64,000 bases of DNA. Source: Ardenticatenales bacterium. GTDB lineage: Bacteria; Chloroflexota; Anaerolineae; Ardenticatenales; Ardenticatenaceae. Position numbers and translations under genes: made by a program. The stretch lies in NCBI GenBank assembly GCA_020634795.1, contig JACKAZ010000005.1, forward strand, positions 1-64,000. The letters run 5' to 3'. Below are positions 16,358 through 25,328 of the stretch, in pieces. Each line of letters opens with the position of its first letter. Position 1 is the first letter of the stretch. The notes under the pieces were generated by a model. That model was not told the origin of the DNA. It saw nothing but the letters and a program-made list of their open reading frames with translations, and did not search any database.

Positions 16358-16388
16358 AAGCCGCCCCCCGCGGGCGGCTTTTCATTTC
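16358..16388 (+). terminator. Intrinsic terminator after acyl-CoA dehydrogenase
   Basis: The stem AAGCCGCCC (16358-16366) pairs with GGGCGGCTT (16372-16380), loop CCCGC, followed by TTCATTT. Confidence 0.85.
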
Positions 16389-16463
16389 CATGGGGATGTC
16401 CGTCGTTTGCCACTTAACCTTGCGGCTTGCTACCCTACGCGCGCCATAACCGGGAGGAATCTG

Positions 16464-17540
16464 ATGAGACGCATAATCATGCTGCTACTGGCCTGTCTGT
16501 TGGTTGGCTGCACGGGCACCGCTTCGGACAGTCCCCAAAGCCGCGCTGACCGCCCGCCGCTCAGCGAGCCAACGGAGGCGCTCCGTCTGCCCGATGGGTA
16601 TCACGCCGAGCTGATGGTCGAGGGCTTGCAAGGGCCTACCCAGATGATTCTCGGCCCCGATGGGCGGCTCTGGGTGGCGCAGCTTGCGGGCGCGGAGAAC
16701 GCGGGCCAGGGCCAGGTGGTGGCCCTTGACATGAATACCGGCAGCCAAGAGCTGCTGCTGGCGGGTCTCGATAAGCCGACCGGCATCGCGCGGCTGGACG
16801 AGGCGCTCTGGCTGCAGGCGGGCAACAGCTTGCTACGCGCGCCGCTGGTGGGGGACAGGGTGGGGACGCCCGACGTGATGCTGGCCGACTTGCCTTTCAA
16901 TGGTCGTTCCCTGGGCACGCTGACCGTCACGCCCGAGGGCAACTTGCTCTTCGAGACGAGTGGTCGGCGCGACGGCAATGCCGCGTCAGAAGGTTCCGGT
17001 ATCCTTTGGGAACTCGATCCCGCCGACCCCACCCATCCCCGCCCGTTGGCCACCGGGCTGAAGGGGGCTTACGCGCACGCCTTCGATGCGGCGGGCCGTC
17101 TGTGGAGCACGGAGATTGGCGATGATCCCGTCAATGGGATGGCCCCACCCGATGAGCTGAACCTGATCGAGGTGGGCAGCGACTATGGCTGGCCCGCCTG
17201 CTTCGGGATGCAAGAGCCGGCCACCAACTATGGGGGCAGTGCCGCGCAATGTGCAACGACCCGCGCGCCGGTGGCGCTTTTCGCCGAACGGGCGACGCCC
17301 GTGGCCGTGGTCGTTTCGCCGTGGGAAGCGGAGCGCCTGCTGGTAGCGCTCTGGGGGCCGGGCGACCGGGGCGTGGTGCGTGTCGCGGTTCGGGGCGAAG
17401 GGGGTGAGGTGAGCGGCGAGGTGACACCGTTTATCGAGGGGATGGGGAATCCCCAGTCACTGCTGGTGCTGCCCGATGGGAGCCTCTTGGCCGCAGATTT
17501 CGACGGCGGACGCATCTATCGCATCACGGCGGAAAAATGA
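16464..17540 (+). CDS. Glucose/sorbosone-dehydrogenase-like beta-propeller lipoprotein
   Basis: A 358-residue lipoprotein with signal peptide MRRIIMLLLACLLVGC (lipobox C16). The mature part is a six-bladed PQQ-dependent sugar dehydrogenase (GSDH) propeller: PTQMILGPDGRLWVAQ, AHAFDAAGRLWSTEIGDDP, DELNLIEVGSDYGWP and DGSLLAADFDGGRIYRI. The DYGWP segment is the usual GSDH signature. It would oxidise sugars or other alcohols at the outer face of the membrane. Start chosen by GGAGGAA ribosome site and signal peptide. Convergent with the GH3 operon. Confidence 0.88.
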   Translation: MRRIIMLLLACLLVGCTGTASDSPQSRADRPPLSEPTEALRLPDGYHAELMVEGLQGPTQMILGPDGRLWVAQLAGAENAGQGQVVALDMNTGSQELLLAGLDKPTGIARLDEALWLQAGNSLLRAPLVGDRVGTPDVMLADLPFNGRSLGTLTVTPEGNLLFETSGRRDGNAASEGSGILWELDPADPTHPRPLATGLKGAYAHAFDAAGRLWSTEIGDDPVNGMAPPDELNLIEVGSDYGWPACFGMQEPATNYGGSAAQCATTRAPVALFAERATPVAVVVSPWEAERLLVALWGPGDRGVVRVAVRGEGGEVSGEVTPFIEGMGNPQSLLVLPDGSLLAADFDGGRIYRITAEK

Positions 17541-17589
17541 CGCTCGATTCGAGGATTGTTGCCCCGATACAACCCACCCAAACGATCCC

Positions 17590-17702
17590 ACCCCGTAGGG
17601 TCGGGCCGCCGTGCCCGACCGCACGCCGCCGTGCCCGACCGTGGGCCGCCGTGCCCACCGTGGGCCGCCGTGCCCGACCGTGTGGGCCGCCGTGCCCGAC
17701 CG
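17590..17702. repeat. Tandem GTCGGGC/GCCCGACC hairpin repeats
   Basis: A block of five units of the type GGGCCGCCGTGCCCGACCGT starting with CCGTAGGGTCGG. The first unit folds as GGTCGGGC-CGCCGT-GCCCGACC (8-bp stem). It fills the whole gap between the converging GSDH lipoprotein and the GH3 gene and could act as a bidirectional terminator. It is related in layout to the hairpins at 53181-53270. Confidence 0.8.
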
Positions 17703-17706
17703 AATG

Positions 17707-19467
17707 TCAGCGTAACCCATAGCCCAACGGGAAGAGCGGCGGTTCGTCGTTGTGGCTGCCGACTTGGGCCATGCTGCGCGGCCAGCGGAAGGGCAAGGTT
17801 CCCGTGAACGGGTGATCACCCAAGAGCAGCTCCGCCACCCCTTGCGCTTCCGTGCCGGGCAACCACGCCGCGACAATCGCATCGGCCTGCGCCAGCAGCC
17901 CGTCGATCAGCAGCGGTCGGCCTGAATAGAGGACAACGATCAACCGTTCACAGTGGCGACGCACGCGCCCCACGAGCTGTAGCTCCGCCTCCGTCAACGA
18001 CAGATCGGCGCGATCGCCCTCCCCCTCGGCGTAGGGCGGCTCGTTAAGCACCACAAGGCCCACCTCGGCATGATGGTCGACATCGAAATGACCGTCGGCG
18101 TGGAAGGTGAGGCGCGTCGGATCGGCGATGCGGTCGCGGAGCGCGGCCAACAAGGTGGTACCGATCGTGATTTCCCCTGCACGCCCCTGCCAGTCGATCG
18201 TCCATCCGCCACATTGCAGACCGATGTCATCCGCCGCACGGCCCGCCACCAACAGACGCTCATCTTCGGCCAACACGGGGCGATCGGGCCGGTCGGTTTT
18301 CAGGAGTACGAGCGATTTGCGTACCGCCTCCCGCGCCAGTTCCCGATGATCAGTCGATCCGATCGACGTGGTGTCGATCATGGCCGCCGGTTGCGGCACG
18401 AAGAGGCCCATCTGAAATTTGACACGAAGGATGCGACGGACCGCATCATCGATGCGTGCCATCGCCACTCGCCCCGCCGCCACCGCCCGGTGCATGATGT
18501 CGATAAAGCTCCGCCACGCCATCGGCACCATCACCATATCAAGCCCCGCGTTGATCGCCTCGACGACCGCTTCGGAGAAATCGGCGTGAAGTTGGCTGAC
18601 CCCCAGCCAATCCGAGACGACGAAGCCCTCAAAGCCCAGCTCGCCTTTCAAGCAGTCGGTCACCAGGCGGCGGTGCTTGTGCATCTTCGTGCCGTTCCAA
18701 CTGCTGTAGGAGACCATGATGCTGCCCACACCCGCTTCAATCGCTGCGATGTAGGGGGGCAGGTGGATGGCGAGCAGGGCCGCTTCCTCCCCCACCGTAT
18801 CCCCCTGATCGATCTGCCACCGTTGCGCATCTTCGCTTTGCCACCAGCCAGGAATCCAACTGTAACGGCGGGTCGTGCCCCAAGCGGTACCCCCGTCGCC
18901 CAGAAAGTGTTTGGCACAACCCAACACGGGCCTTTCGGCCTGCTGCAAGCCACGGACGTAGGCCGCGCCAAGCTGCGAGACGAGCGCGGCCTCCTCGCTA
19001 AAGCCCTCTTTGCTCCGTCCCCAGCGGATATCTTGGGGGACGCTGACCGAGGGGGCAAAATCCCAGTTGATCTGGGTAGCGGCCAGTTCGCACGCCGTGG
19101 CGCGGGCGACCCGTTCCACCAGATCGGCATCACGGCTCGCGCCCAAGCCGATGTTGTGGGGGAAGATCGTCGCCCCGTACACGTTGTTATGGCCGTGGAC
19201 CGCATCCACCCCGTAAAGTAGCGGAATCGCCAAACGCGAGCGACGCGCGCCCTCTTGGAACGCGCCCACCATCTGCGCCCACGCCTCCGCCGTGTTCGGC
19301 GTGGGGTTGCCCCCCCCACCGCTCAAGACGGAGCCGATGGTGTATTCCGCCACCTCTTCCGGCGTGATGCTGTTCTTCTCGGCCTGTGTCATCTGGCCGA
19401 TTTTTTCGGCCAACGTCATTCGGCGGAGAAGGTCGTCAACCTGCGTCTCCATTGTGCTGTTCATCAT
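17707..19467 (-). CDS. Glycoside hydrolase family 3 beta-glucosidase
   Basis: A 586-residue GH3 enzyme without a signal peptide, so cytoplasmic. The substrate-binding KHFLGDGGT (residues 186-194) and the nucleophile region GFVVSDWLGV (D286) are present. The second GH3 domain follows from about residue 370 and supplies the acid/base region. It would release glucose from beta-linked oligosaccharides. Its start overlaps the 3' end of the upstream large gene by up to 32 bp (start candidates at 19467, 19464 and 19452), indicating translational coupling. It is the last gene of the LacI-controlled sugar operon. Confidence 0.92.
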   Translation of the reverse strand: MMNSTMETQVDDLLRRMTLAEKIGQMTQAEKNSITPEEVAEYTIGSVLSGGGGNPTPNTAEAWAQMVGAFQEGARRSRLAIPLLYGVDAVHGHNNVYGATIFPHNIGLGASRDADLVERVARATACELAATQINWDFAPSVSVPQDIRWGRSKEGFSEEAALVSQLGAAYVRGLQQAERPVLGCAKHFLGDGGTAWGTTRRYSWIPGWWQSEDAQRWQIDQGDTVGEEAALLAIHLPPYIAAIEAGVGSIMVSYSSWNGTKMHKHRRLVTDCLKGELGFEGFVVSDWLGVSQLHADFSEAVVEAINAGLDMVMVPMAWRSFIDIMHRAVAAGRVAMARIDDAVRRILRVKFQMGLFVPQPAAMIDTTSIGSTDHRELAREAVRKSLVLLKTDRPDRPVLAEDERLLVAGRAADDIGLQCGGWTIDWQGRAGEITIGTTLLAALRDRIADPTRLTFHADGHFDVDHHAEVGLVVLNEPPYAEGEGDRADLSLTEAELQLVGRVRRHCERLIVVLYSGRPLLIDGLLAQADAIVAAWLPGTEAQGVAELLLGDHPFTGTLPFRWPRSMAQVGSHNDEPPLFPLGYGLR

Positions 19468-22400
19468 GATACGTTCCTAAGGGTACGGAGACTCGCACCA
19501 TTTGCACCTCGCCATCCCGATCAAAAATGTGGCCGCTCGCCGTGGCGTCCAATTGGTTGCCGTCCACGGTGGTGCATTGTCCCGCGCGGTCGATGAGATC
19601 GATTTGCGGCGTGTCGGCCAAGAGGTAGATGATCGGGGTTTGACAAAAGGTGAAGGCGAGCGAGCCTGCCGTCAGGGGGATGGATTGGTCGTTGCCCTCT
19701 ACATCGACATAGTCGAAGAGCGCTGGTTCGTCGAGAAACTCGCTGGCCGGGAGAAGGGTCGGTCGGAAACAAAGCGTCCCCGCCGTGACCACCACGCCCA
19801 GTTCTCCCCAGCGCGTCAAAATCTCCTCTTTCACCTGTCCCGTCATGCCGGGCTGGCTGGCCCCGCCCCCGAAGGGGCTGTGGGAATAGGGGTCGGTCGG
19901 AAACGCGCCGTACTGACTCGGCCCTTTGTTGTAGCCCAACCCGTCGCGAATGTCGAAGTACGCTGCCCGCAAAGCCGTCGCGACGGCGGAGTCGGCCCCT
20001 GCCTCCGCCACCGCGGCAAAATATGTTTCCTGCACCGCCAACAACAGCTTGGAAACCATGTGCCAGTAGATGCTCCCCAACCCCTCGTACGCGAAGAAGG
20101 TTCCGGAGCGTCCGGTGAAGGTCCGATGATCGAAAATCTCTTCAAAGAGGGCGAGGATCGCGTCGCGCTCCGTTGCGACCATCGCCGCGTAGCGCGGCTC
20201 GTCGGCCAAGATGTCGAGCGTGCGTTCCACATCCTTCTGATTGCGGAAGCGTCCGTTGAAATGGTAGGCCCCCGCGCGGTCCTGCACCAACAGACGGCTG
20301 TCATCTGCCGCCATCAGCGCACCAACGAGGGACGAATCGGCGAGCCGTTCCGTGGGGATATGGTTCTTCGCCAAGAAGCCCGGCAGGCGGCGGTTGGGAT
20401 AGAGCATATAGCTGTGCTGATCGGCGCGGTAGAGTGCGCTGTCACGCAAGGCACGAAGCAGCGCCAGCGATTCGTCCGCGCTCAACATGCCCGAAGAAAG
20501 GAGCGCGACCTGCCCTTCCAACATCAGGTAGAGGTGCTCCACCGCGGCCCCCTCCTCTGACAGATGGAGGACGTTGTAGGCATGGTAGAGCTTATCCGCC
20601 CGCCGATTGGCCCGCAAAGTCTGATCGAGGTAACGGCCCGCCATCGTCAGCAGCCTGTTGATCTGGTCTGAACTGAGCGTCTGTTGCGTTGCGGCTGGCC
20701 CATCGTCGTAGATCGCGCTCCGATAGCGGGTCGCCGCTGCGCCCAACGCATCCATCATCGCGCGGCGCGTGGGGTCATCAAAGCCGCTGGTCAGATGACC
20801 TTGGAAGCGGTCGAAGAGGGTTGTAACCGCATGGAAGAGGGTGGCCAGGCTCTGATTCACCGTGAAGTCGGTCGCGTCGCTCTCTGCCAGTCGCGCCTGC
20901 CAAAAAAGGACGAAGCGGCGCAGATAGGCGGCGGTGACCACGGACAGCCCCTTGCCGACCAAGGCGTTGTTGGCATCGTTCCACTCGGGCCGTTGGGTAT
21001 TCATCCAGATTCCGCCCTCCGGCACCAGATTGGACAGCTTGGCCAATAGCAACACCAGCAGCTTTTCCATCATGGTCACATGCAAGATGTCACCCTCGGC
21101 GCTGGGCAGCAGTCGGCCATCACTGCCGATCGCCGCCACGCGCTGCGCGATGACCTCCTCTCGCGCCCAATCGAAGTCGATCGTATCGTACCAATTGTCC
21201 AACATATCGTCGTAGGGGCGCAGGCGGTAGGGCACATCCGCGTAGCTGAAGCGGGGCTGTTGCCAAAGAGGTTGCTGACGACCCGGCTGGAACTGCTCGG
21301 CCAGCTCCAACAACTTTTGCAGGTAGATAATCTGATGGTCGCTCCAGTAGCCGATGTTGGCCCAAGGGTTGTCCGGCTCGGGCACTTCCCATTCGATCCC
21401 TTCCCGCGTCACTCGATAAGGGTTATAGCCATCCGCCGTAGTGGCGTTCAAGAATTTGGCGATGACATCGTCGATGTAAGCGGGGTAGGCATAGAGCAGT
21501 GGTTCCCAATTTTGGAAGATGTCGCGCCAGTTGCCCTGATAATCGAGGCGCGGGGAGCCGTCCGGCCACTTCACCTTGATCGCGAACTGGTTCCACGGTC
21601 GACTGGGGTCGCCATGTCGACGGCTAAAGGTGAGGGGCAGATATTCGTCGCAGAGGCGGATGATCCCGCAGTCGCCGTTCGTTTCGGCGCGGCGGTGCAG
21701 CTCAGTCACAGAGAGCCGATCGGGCAGCGCGTCGATCCAAGCGGCGTGGCGAGCGCGCAGCGGGCGATTGCGGCGCTCGACGAAGTCGATGAAATCGGGG
21801 CGGCGAATCGTGTAACCCTCGGCAAAGATGCCACCGCGCATGATATTGAACATCACATTGGCGCTGTGGTGGGCGCTGACCATCTCGTGGTGGCTCCGCT
21901 GCAGGCCGTCGGCCATCGCAATATAGCGACGCAAGGTCGCTGAGGTCCCCGCGATATCGGCGTCGATCGTTGCGATGAGGGATTCATCGTTTGAGCCAAG
22001 AAGTTCGGTCAGCGCCACGACGTCGGCCGCATCCTGGTTGACATCCGCCACGAACCGCCAGCGCTGGGTCTGCGCGGGTTGGAGCGCGATTTCCGCCGCC
22101 ACCAGATAGGCCCCGGCCTTGCCACGGAGGTCGTGCTCGGAGTGGAGCGGCTCGCCGCGCCGGAAGGCGTCGAGCTGCTGGGTGCTTAGCAGGTGATGGG
22201 TGGGCTGGAGGCCGACCTGCCAAGCCACGGTCGCCATCAGCGATTCGCTCGGCTCGGCCAGGTCGGTCAGCGTGGCGCTCAGCGCAAAGATGCCCAACCC
22301 GCTCAGCGGCTCCAGCTCGTTGCGCTTGTAGGCGTTGAGTAGGTTGCTGAACGACGTTTGCAGGGCAAGGGTTGTGCCGTAGGGCAAAAGGTTCCGCCAG

Positions 22401-22933
22401 CCGTCGAGCAACTCGATCCGACAGCTCTCCCCCTGGTTTTGCAATTCGTCCTCACGTACGATCCCGAAGCGGTCGCTGGTGCGCCATGTGGCCCGCCAAC
22501 GCAGGTGCAGGTCGTGGTTGATCTCTTCAAAGATGAGGCTGTTGCCCAGCACGTTCTTATAGAGGTGGCGCTCGCGGCGATAGAGGCCCTCATAGCGGTC
22601 GTTGTACGGCTCCCACAGGTGGATGTGCCCGTTGCGCGCCACCTTGATCAGCGTCGTGCTGCCCGCACTGTCGGGGTGGGCGATCAGCTTGTCTTCCGTC
22701 TCGTAGGGGAAGAGCGCCGATTCGGCGTCGATCCGACCGGCGCTGACCCCGCCGTTGCTGGCGATGAAGAGCCAGTGGTCGGAGCCGCTGACTAGGCTCA
22801 TGAAGAAGGGGGGCATCTGGTCGACGTGGCGGATGCGGTAGTAGCGCTCCCCGTTGATGGAGAGAAAGCCCCCCGTGCTATCCGCCTGTGTGGGCTGTAG
22901 TGTGCACTGACCGACCCGTAGGTTGTCAGACAT
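19436..22933 (-). CDS. Very large GH94-like (phosphorylase-type) carbohydrate-active protein
   Basis: A 1165-residue cytoplasmic protein. Around residue 650 it has PEWNDANNALVGKGLSV, similar to the catalytic-region WND motif of GH94 cellobiose phosphorylases. Around residues 466 and 529 it has GNWRDIFQN and IGYWSDHQIIYL. The N-terminal third looks like the beta-sandwich, and the remainder like an alpha/alpha barrel. Its length is nearer the GH149/GH161 beta-1,3-glucan phosphorylases than classical GH94 (about 800). It is coupled to a GH3 beta-glucosidase and follows a sugar ABC transporter. Family assignment is tentative. The start MSDNLRVGQ follows GAGGGA. Confidence 0.6.
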   Translation of the reverse strand: MSDNLRVGQCTLQPTQADSTGGFLSINGERYYRIRHVDQMPPFFMSLVSGSDHWLFIASNGGVSAGRIDAESALFPYETEDKLIAHPDSAGSTTLIKVARNGHIHLWEPYNDRYEGLYRRERHLYKNVLGNSLIFEEINHDLHLRWRATWRTSDRFGIVREDELQNQGESCRIELLDGWRNLLPYGTTLALQTSFSNLLNAYKRNELEPLSGLGIFALSATLTDLAEPSESLMATVAWQVGLQPTHHLLSTQQLDAFRRGEPLHSEHDLRGKAGAYLVAAEIALQPAQTQRWRFVADVNQDAADVVALTELLGSNDESLIATIDADIAGTSATLRRYIAMADGLQRSHHEMVSAHHSANVMFNIMRGGIFAEGYTIRRPDFIDFVERRNRPLRARHAAWIDALPDRLSVTELHRRAETNGDCGIIRLCDEYLPLTFSRRHGDPSRPWNQFAIKVKWPDGSPRLDYQGNWRDIFQNWEPLLYAYPAYIDDVIAKFLNATTADGYNPYRVTREGIEWEVPEPDNPWANIGYWSDHQIIYLQKLLELAEQFQPGRQQPLWQQPRFSYADVPYRLRPYDDMLDNWYDTIDFDWAREEVIAQRVAAIGSDGRLLPSAEGDILHVTMMEKLLVLLLAKLSNLVPEGGIWMNTQRPEWNDANNALVGKGLSVVTAAYLRRFVLFWQARLAESDATDFTVNQSLATLFHAVTTLFDRFQGHLTSGFDDPTRRAMMDALGAAATRYRSAIYDDGPAATQQTLSSDQINRLLTMAGRYLDQTLRANRRADKLYHAYNVLHLSEEGAAVEHLYLMLEGQVALLSSGMLSADESLALLRALRDSALYRADQHSYMLYPNRRLPGFLAKNHIPTERLADSSLVGALMAADDSRLLVQDRAGAYHFNGRFRNQKDVERTLDILADEPRYAAMVATERDAILALFEEIFDHRTFTGRSGTFFAYEGLGSIYWHMVSKLLLAVQETYFAAVAEAGADSAVATALRAAYFDIRDGLGYNKGPSQYGAFPTDPYSHSPFGGGASQPGMTGQVKEEILTRWGELGVVVTAGTLCFRPTLLPASEFLDEPALFDYVDVEGNDQSIPLTAGSLAFTFCQTPIIYLLADTPQIDLIDRAGQCTTVDGNQLDATASGHIFDRDGEVQMVRVSVPLGTYHDEQHNGDAG

Positions 22934-23103
22934 GGGCGAGTCCCTCGGTGGTTCAGCGGGGTCTGCCTGCGTTCCCTGCTGAGCAGATAGCGATAGAGAT
23001 AGAGAGGCGCAATACGCAGCCGTAGGTCGATAACGGGATTGCGTCGTGCGCTTCTCATGCGTGCAGGGCCGTGTCATAGACGGACGCTGGCTGGCCCCCG
23101 TTG

Positions 23104-23161
23104 CAACAGAGAGGATGACCGGACAATTAACGCGCTTGCTGCCAGGTCACCCTCTCTGTTG
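23104..23161 (-). promoter_or_regulatory. Intercistronic hairpin between ABC transporter and GH genes
   Basis: A 17-bp inverted repeat with one mismatch: CAACAGAGAGGATGACC (23104-23120) against GGTCACCCTCTCTGTTG (23145-23161), with a 24-nt loop and no T-run. It lies inside the operon between the last permease and the GH94-like gene. It probably tunes mRNA stability or acts as a leaky terminator. Confidence 0.65.
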
Positions 23162-23175
23162 TCATGGGTTCGCGG

Positions 23176-24255
23176 TTATTTGTCGACGCCTGTCACGACC
23201 ACCCCTTGCATGAAGACCCGCTGTGCAAGGAAGAAGATGACCAGTGGCGGAAGCAGCGTGATGATCGCCGCCGCCAGGATCAACTGCGGCTCGGAAGAGT
23301 AAAGGCCGTTGAAGAAGGTCAGACCGACCGAGATCGGGTACCAGTCCGGGTTGCCCGCTAGGTAGATCAGCGGCCCGAAGAAGTCGTTCCACGCGAAGAA
23401 GAAGTGGAAGAGCGAGACTGCGGTCAATGCGGGGACCGCCTGTGGCAAGATCACCGAGATGAAGGTGCGCAACGGCCCCGCCCCGTCGATGGCGGCGGCT
23501 TCTTCCATCTCGTTGGGAATCGTCAAGAAGTATTGCCGCAACAGGAAGACGTTGTAGGCATTGGCAAAGAACTGCGGCACGATCAGCGGCAGCCAGGTCC
23601 CCGTCCAGCCGATGTAGGTGAAGAAGGCGTAGGTGGGCACGAGGGTGACGGCGGGAGGTAGAATGATCGTCCCCATCAGCACCATGAAGAGCAGCCCCTT
23701 GCCCGGGAAGCGGAAGCGGGCAAAGCCGTAGGCGACGAAGGCCGAAGAGACCACGGCGCCGACCATCGTCGTCAGGGCGTACATCAGGGTATTGAGCATC
23801 AGCCGCAGGAAGTCGATCGTCTCCCACGCCCGTGGGTAGTTGTTCCACTGGAAGTCGAGCGAACGGGCCGGTTCCAGCGTGCGCCAGCGCCCTTGCCATT
23901 CGACCAACCCCGCCTCTGGATTGGCGGGATCGACAAACTCGGAGCTTTCCCGTCCTTTGTTGACCAGCGCCCACTGTTGGATCCCGTCCTCGGTCGGCAC
24001 TTGGTAGACATCGTATTCGCGCCCCTCATATTCGTAGCGCGCGGCTTCCGCGGGCAAGATCGGGGCGGTCGGATCGGCGACCTGCTGCTTCGACTTGAGC
24101 GAGGTCACCGCACCGTATCCCAGTGGCATCAGGTAGATCGCCAGCAACAACAGCGTAACGAGCGTGATGGTGCCGCGCAGGAGGATTTTCCTCTGTTGCA
24201 GCGTCACATCCCAGAACAGAAAACGGGCTGAGGGTTGATAACTGGTCGCGGCCAT
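23176..24255 (-). CDS. Carbohydrate ABC transporter permease, MalG type
   Basis: A 359-residue inner-membrane permease with the ATPase-contact motif EEAAAIDGAGPLRTF (EAA loop) and six predicted helices. The start MAATSYQPSARF lies one base past the stop of the upstream MalF-type permease. It is unusual in having about 90 hydrophilic residues between the first and second helices (including ARYEYEGREYDVYQVP), making it longer than the usual 270-300. No ATPase is encoded in the operon; a shared MsmK/UgpC-type ATPase elsewhere would be needed. Confidence 0.93.
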   Translation of the reverse strand: MAATSYQPSARFLFWDVTLQQRKILLRGTITLVTLLLLAIYLMPLGYGAVTSLKSKQQVADPTAPILPAEAARYEYEGREYDVYQVPTEDGIQQWALVNKGRESSEFVDPANPEAGLVEWQGRWRTLEPARSLDFQWNNYPRAWETIDFLRLMLNTLMYALTTMVGAVVSSAFVAYGFARFRFPGKGLLFMVLMGTIILPPAVTLVPTYAFFTYIGWTGTWLPLIVPQFFANAYNVFLLRQYFLTIPNEMEEAAAIDGAGPLRTFISVILPQAVPALTAVSLFHFFFAWNDFFGPLIYLAGNPDWYPISVGLTFFNGLYSSEPQLILAAAIITLLPPLVIFFLAQRVFMQGVVVTGVDK

Positions 24256-24256
24256 T

Positions 24257-25248
24257 TTAACGTGCCTCCGCTGCGTAGTAGACCCAGTGTCGCGCCGTCC
24301 CGAACAGGAGAGCGGTGATGATGAGTGCGATGATGAACATGAACCACGCCAGCGTCGAGCCATAGCCCATGTTGGCAAAGGTGAAGGCCTGCTTATAGAA
24401 GTAGATCATGTAGAAGCGGGTCGTCCCTTCGGGATAGCCGCTCCCCCCGTTCAGCACGAAGGGGACGAGGAAATATTGCAGCAGCCCCACCACGCTCAGC
24501 ACGAGGTTGTAGAAAATCACCGGCGAAACCATCGGCAACGTGATGTTCCACAACTTGTTCCACCAGCCAGCGCCGTCCAACTCGGCCGCTTCGTAGAGCG
24601 CGGTCGGGACGCCCTGTAGGCTGGCCAAGTTGATCAGGATCATGTTGCCGATACCCCAAATCCCGATGAAGGTGTAGGCGATGTACACCAGCGACGGATT
24701 GTCCAGCCAACGCAGGCCGTTGATTCCCACCGCCTCGATGGGGCTGACGGCGGCGATCATGCGGTTGAGCCAGCCGGTCTGTGGGTTCAGCACCTGCGCC
24801 CAGATCAAGGTCGCGGCGATGGCCGGGACCATGGTCGGCGCGTAAAGAGGGTGCGGAAAAGGGTTTTGCCGAGCAGACTTTCGGAGTTGAGGAGGACGGC
24901 CAGCAAGAAAGCCGCGATCATCCCGATCGGCAGCGAGATGAGCGCAAACTTGAACGTGACGGCCAGCGTGGCCCAGGTGTTGGGATCGTCCAGTAACATC
25001 CGTCGCCAGTTGGTCAGCCCGATGAACTGCGCATCCTCCGGCGTCGCCAACTGAAACTCGGTGAGCGAGAAGGCGAAAGAGGCCACCATCGGCAGGAAGT
25101 AAAAGATCGCAAAGCCGATGAGCCAGGGGCTGATGAAGAGCAAGCCCGTCTTCGCCTCGCGCCGTTCGGCTTCCGACAGGCGCGGTAGCTGCGGCAGGAC
25201 TAGCTTGCGCGGGAAATTGACGTTAACCATTTCGTCCATGACAGACAT
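24257..25248 (-). pseudogene. Carbohydrate ABC transporter permease, MalF type, frameshifted
   Basis: Two frames together encode a normal MalF-type permease. Codons from 25248 run to ...GKTLFRTLF, and the rest (...MVPAIAATLIWAQ through the EAA loop EAAELDGAGWWNKLW) is in another frame ending at 24257. The break is at a T-run (AAA at 24844-24846 on the plus strand). Adding one T restores FYAPTMVPAIAATL, the standard family sequence. As read, the protein stops at about residue 147 with a nonsense tail. The rest of the operon is intact, so a one-base sequencing error in a homopolymer is as likely as a true mutation. Confidence 0.85.
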
Positions 25249-25287
25249 GAGAAGTACCTCCGCAGGTGAAGAAGGGCATCAAGCACT

Positions 25288-25314
25288 GGGGCAGAGGGGT
25301 CACCCCTCCGCCCC
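25288..25314 (-). promoter_or_regulatory. Stem-loop between binding-protein and permease genes
   Basis: A 12-bp stem GGGGCAGAGGGG (25288-25299) with CCCCTCCGCCCC (25303-25314), one G-U pair and a 3-nt loop, lies 14 bp after the binding-protein stop. Such hairpins commonly protect the abundant binding-protein message and limit permease expression. Confidence 0.6.
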
Positions 25315-25328
25315 CCATGGGTTAACGA

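Noticed and set aside
23104..23161. Inverted repeat as the terminator of the ABC operon
   Set aside because: There is no T-run on either strand, and the GH genes downstream are clearly part of the same functional unit; treated as an intercistronic hairpin.
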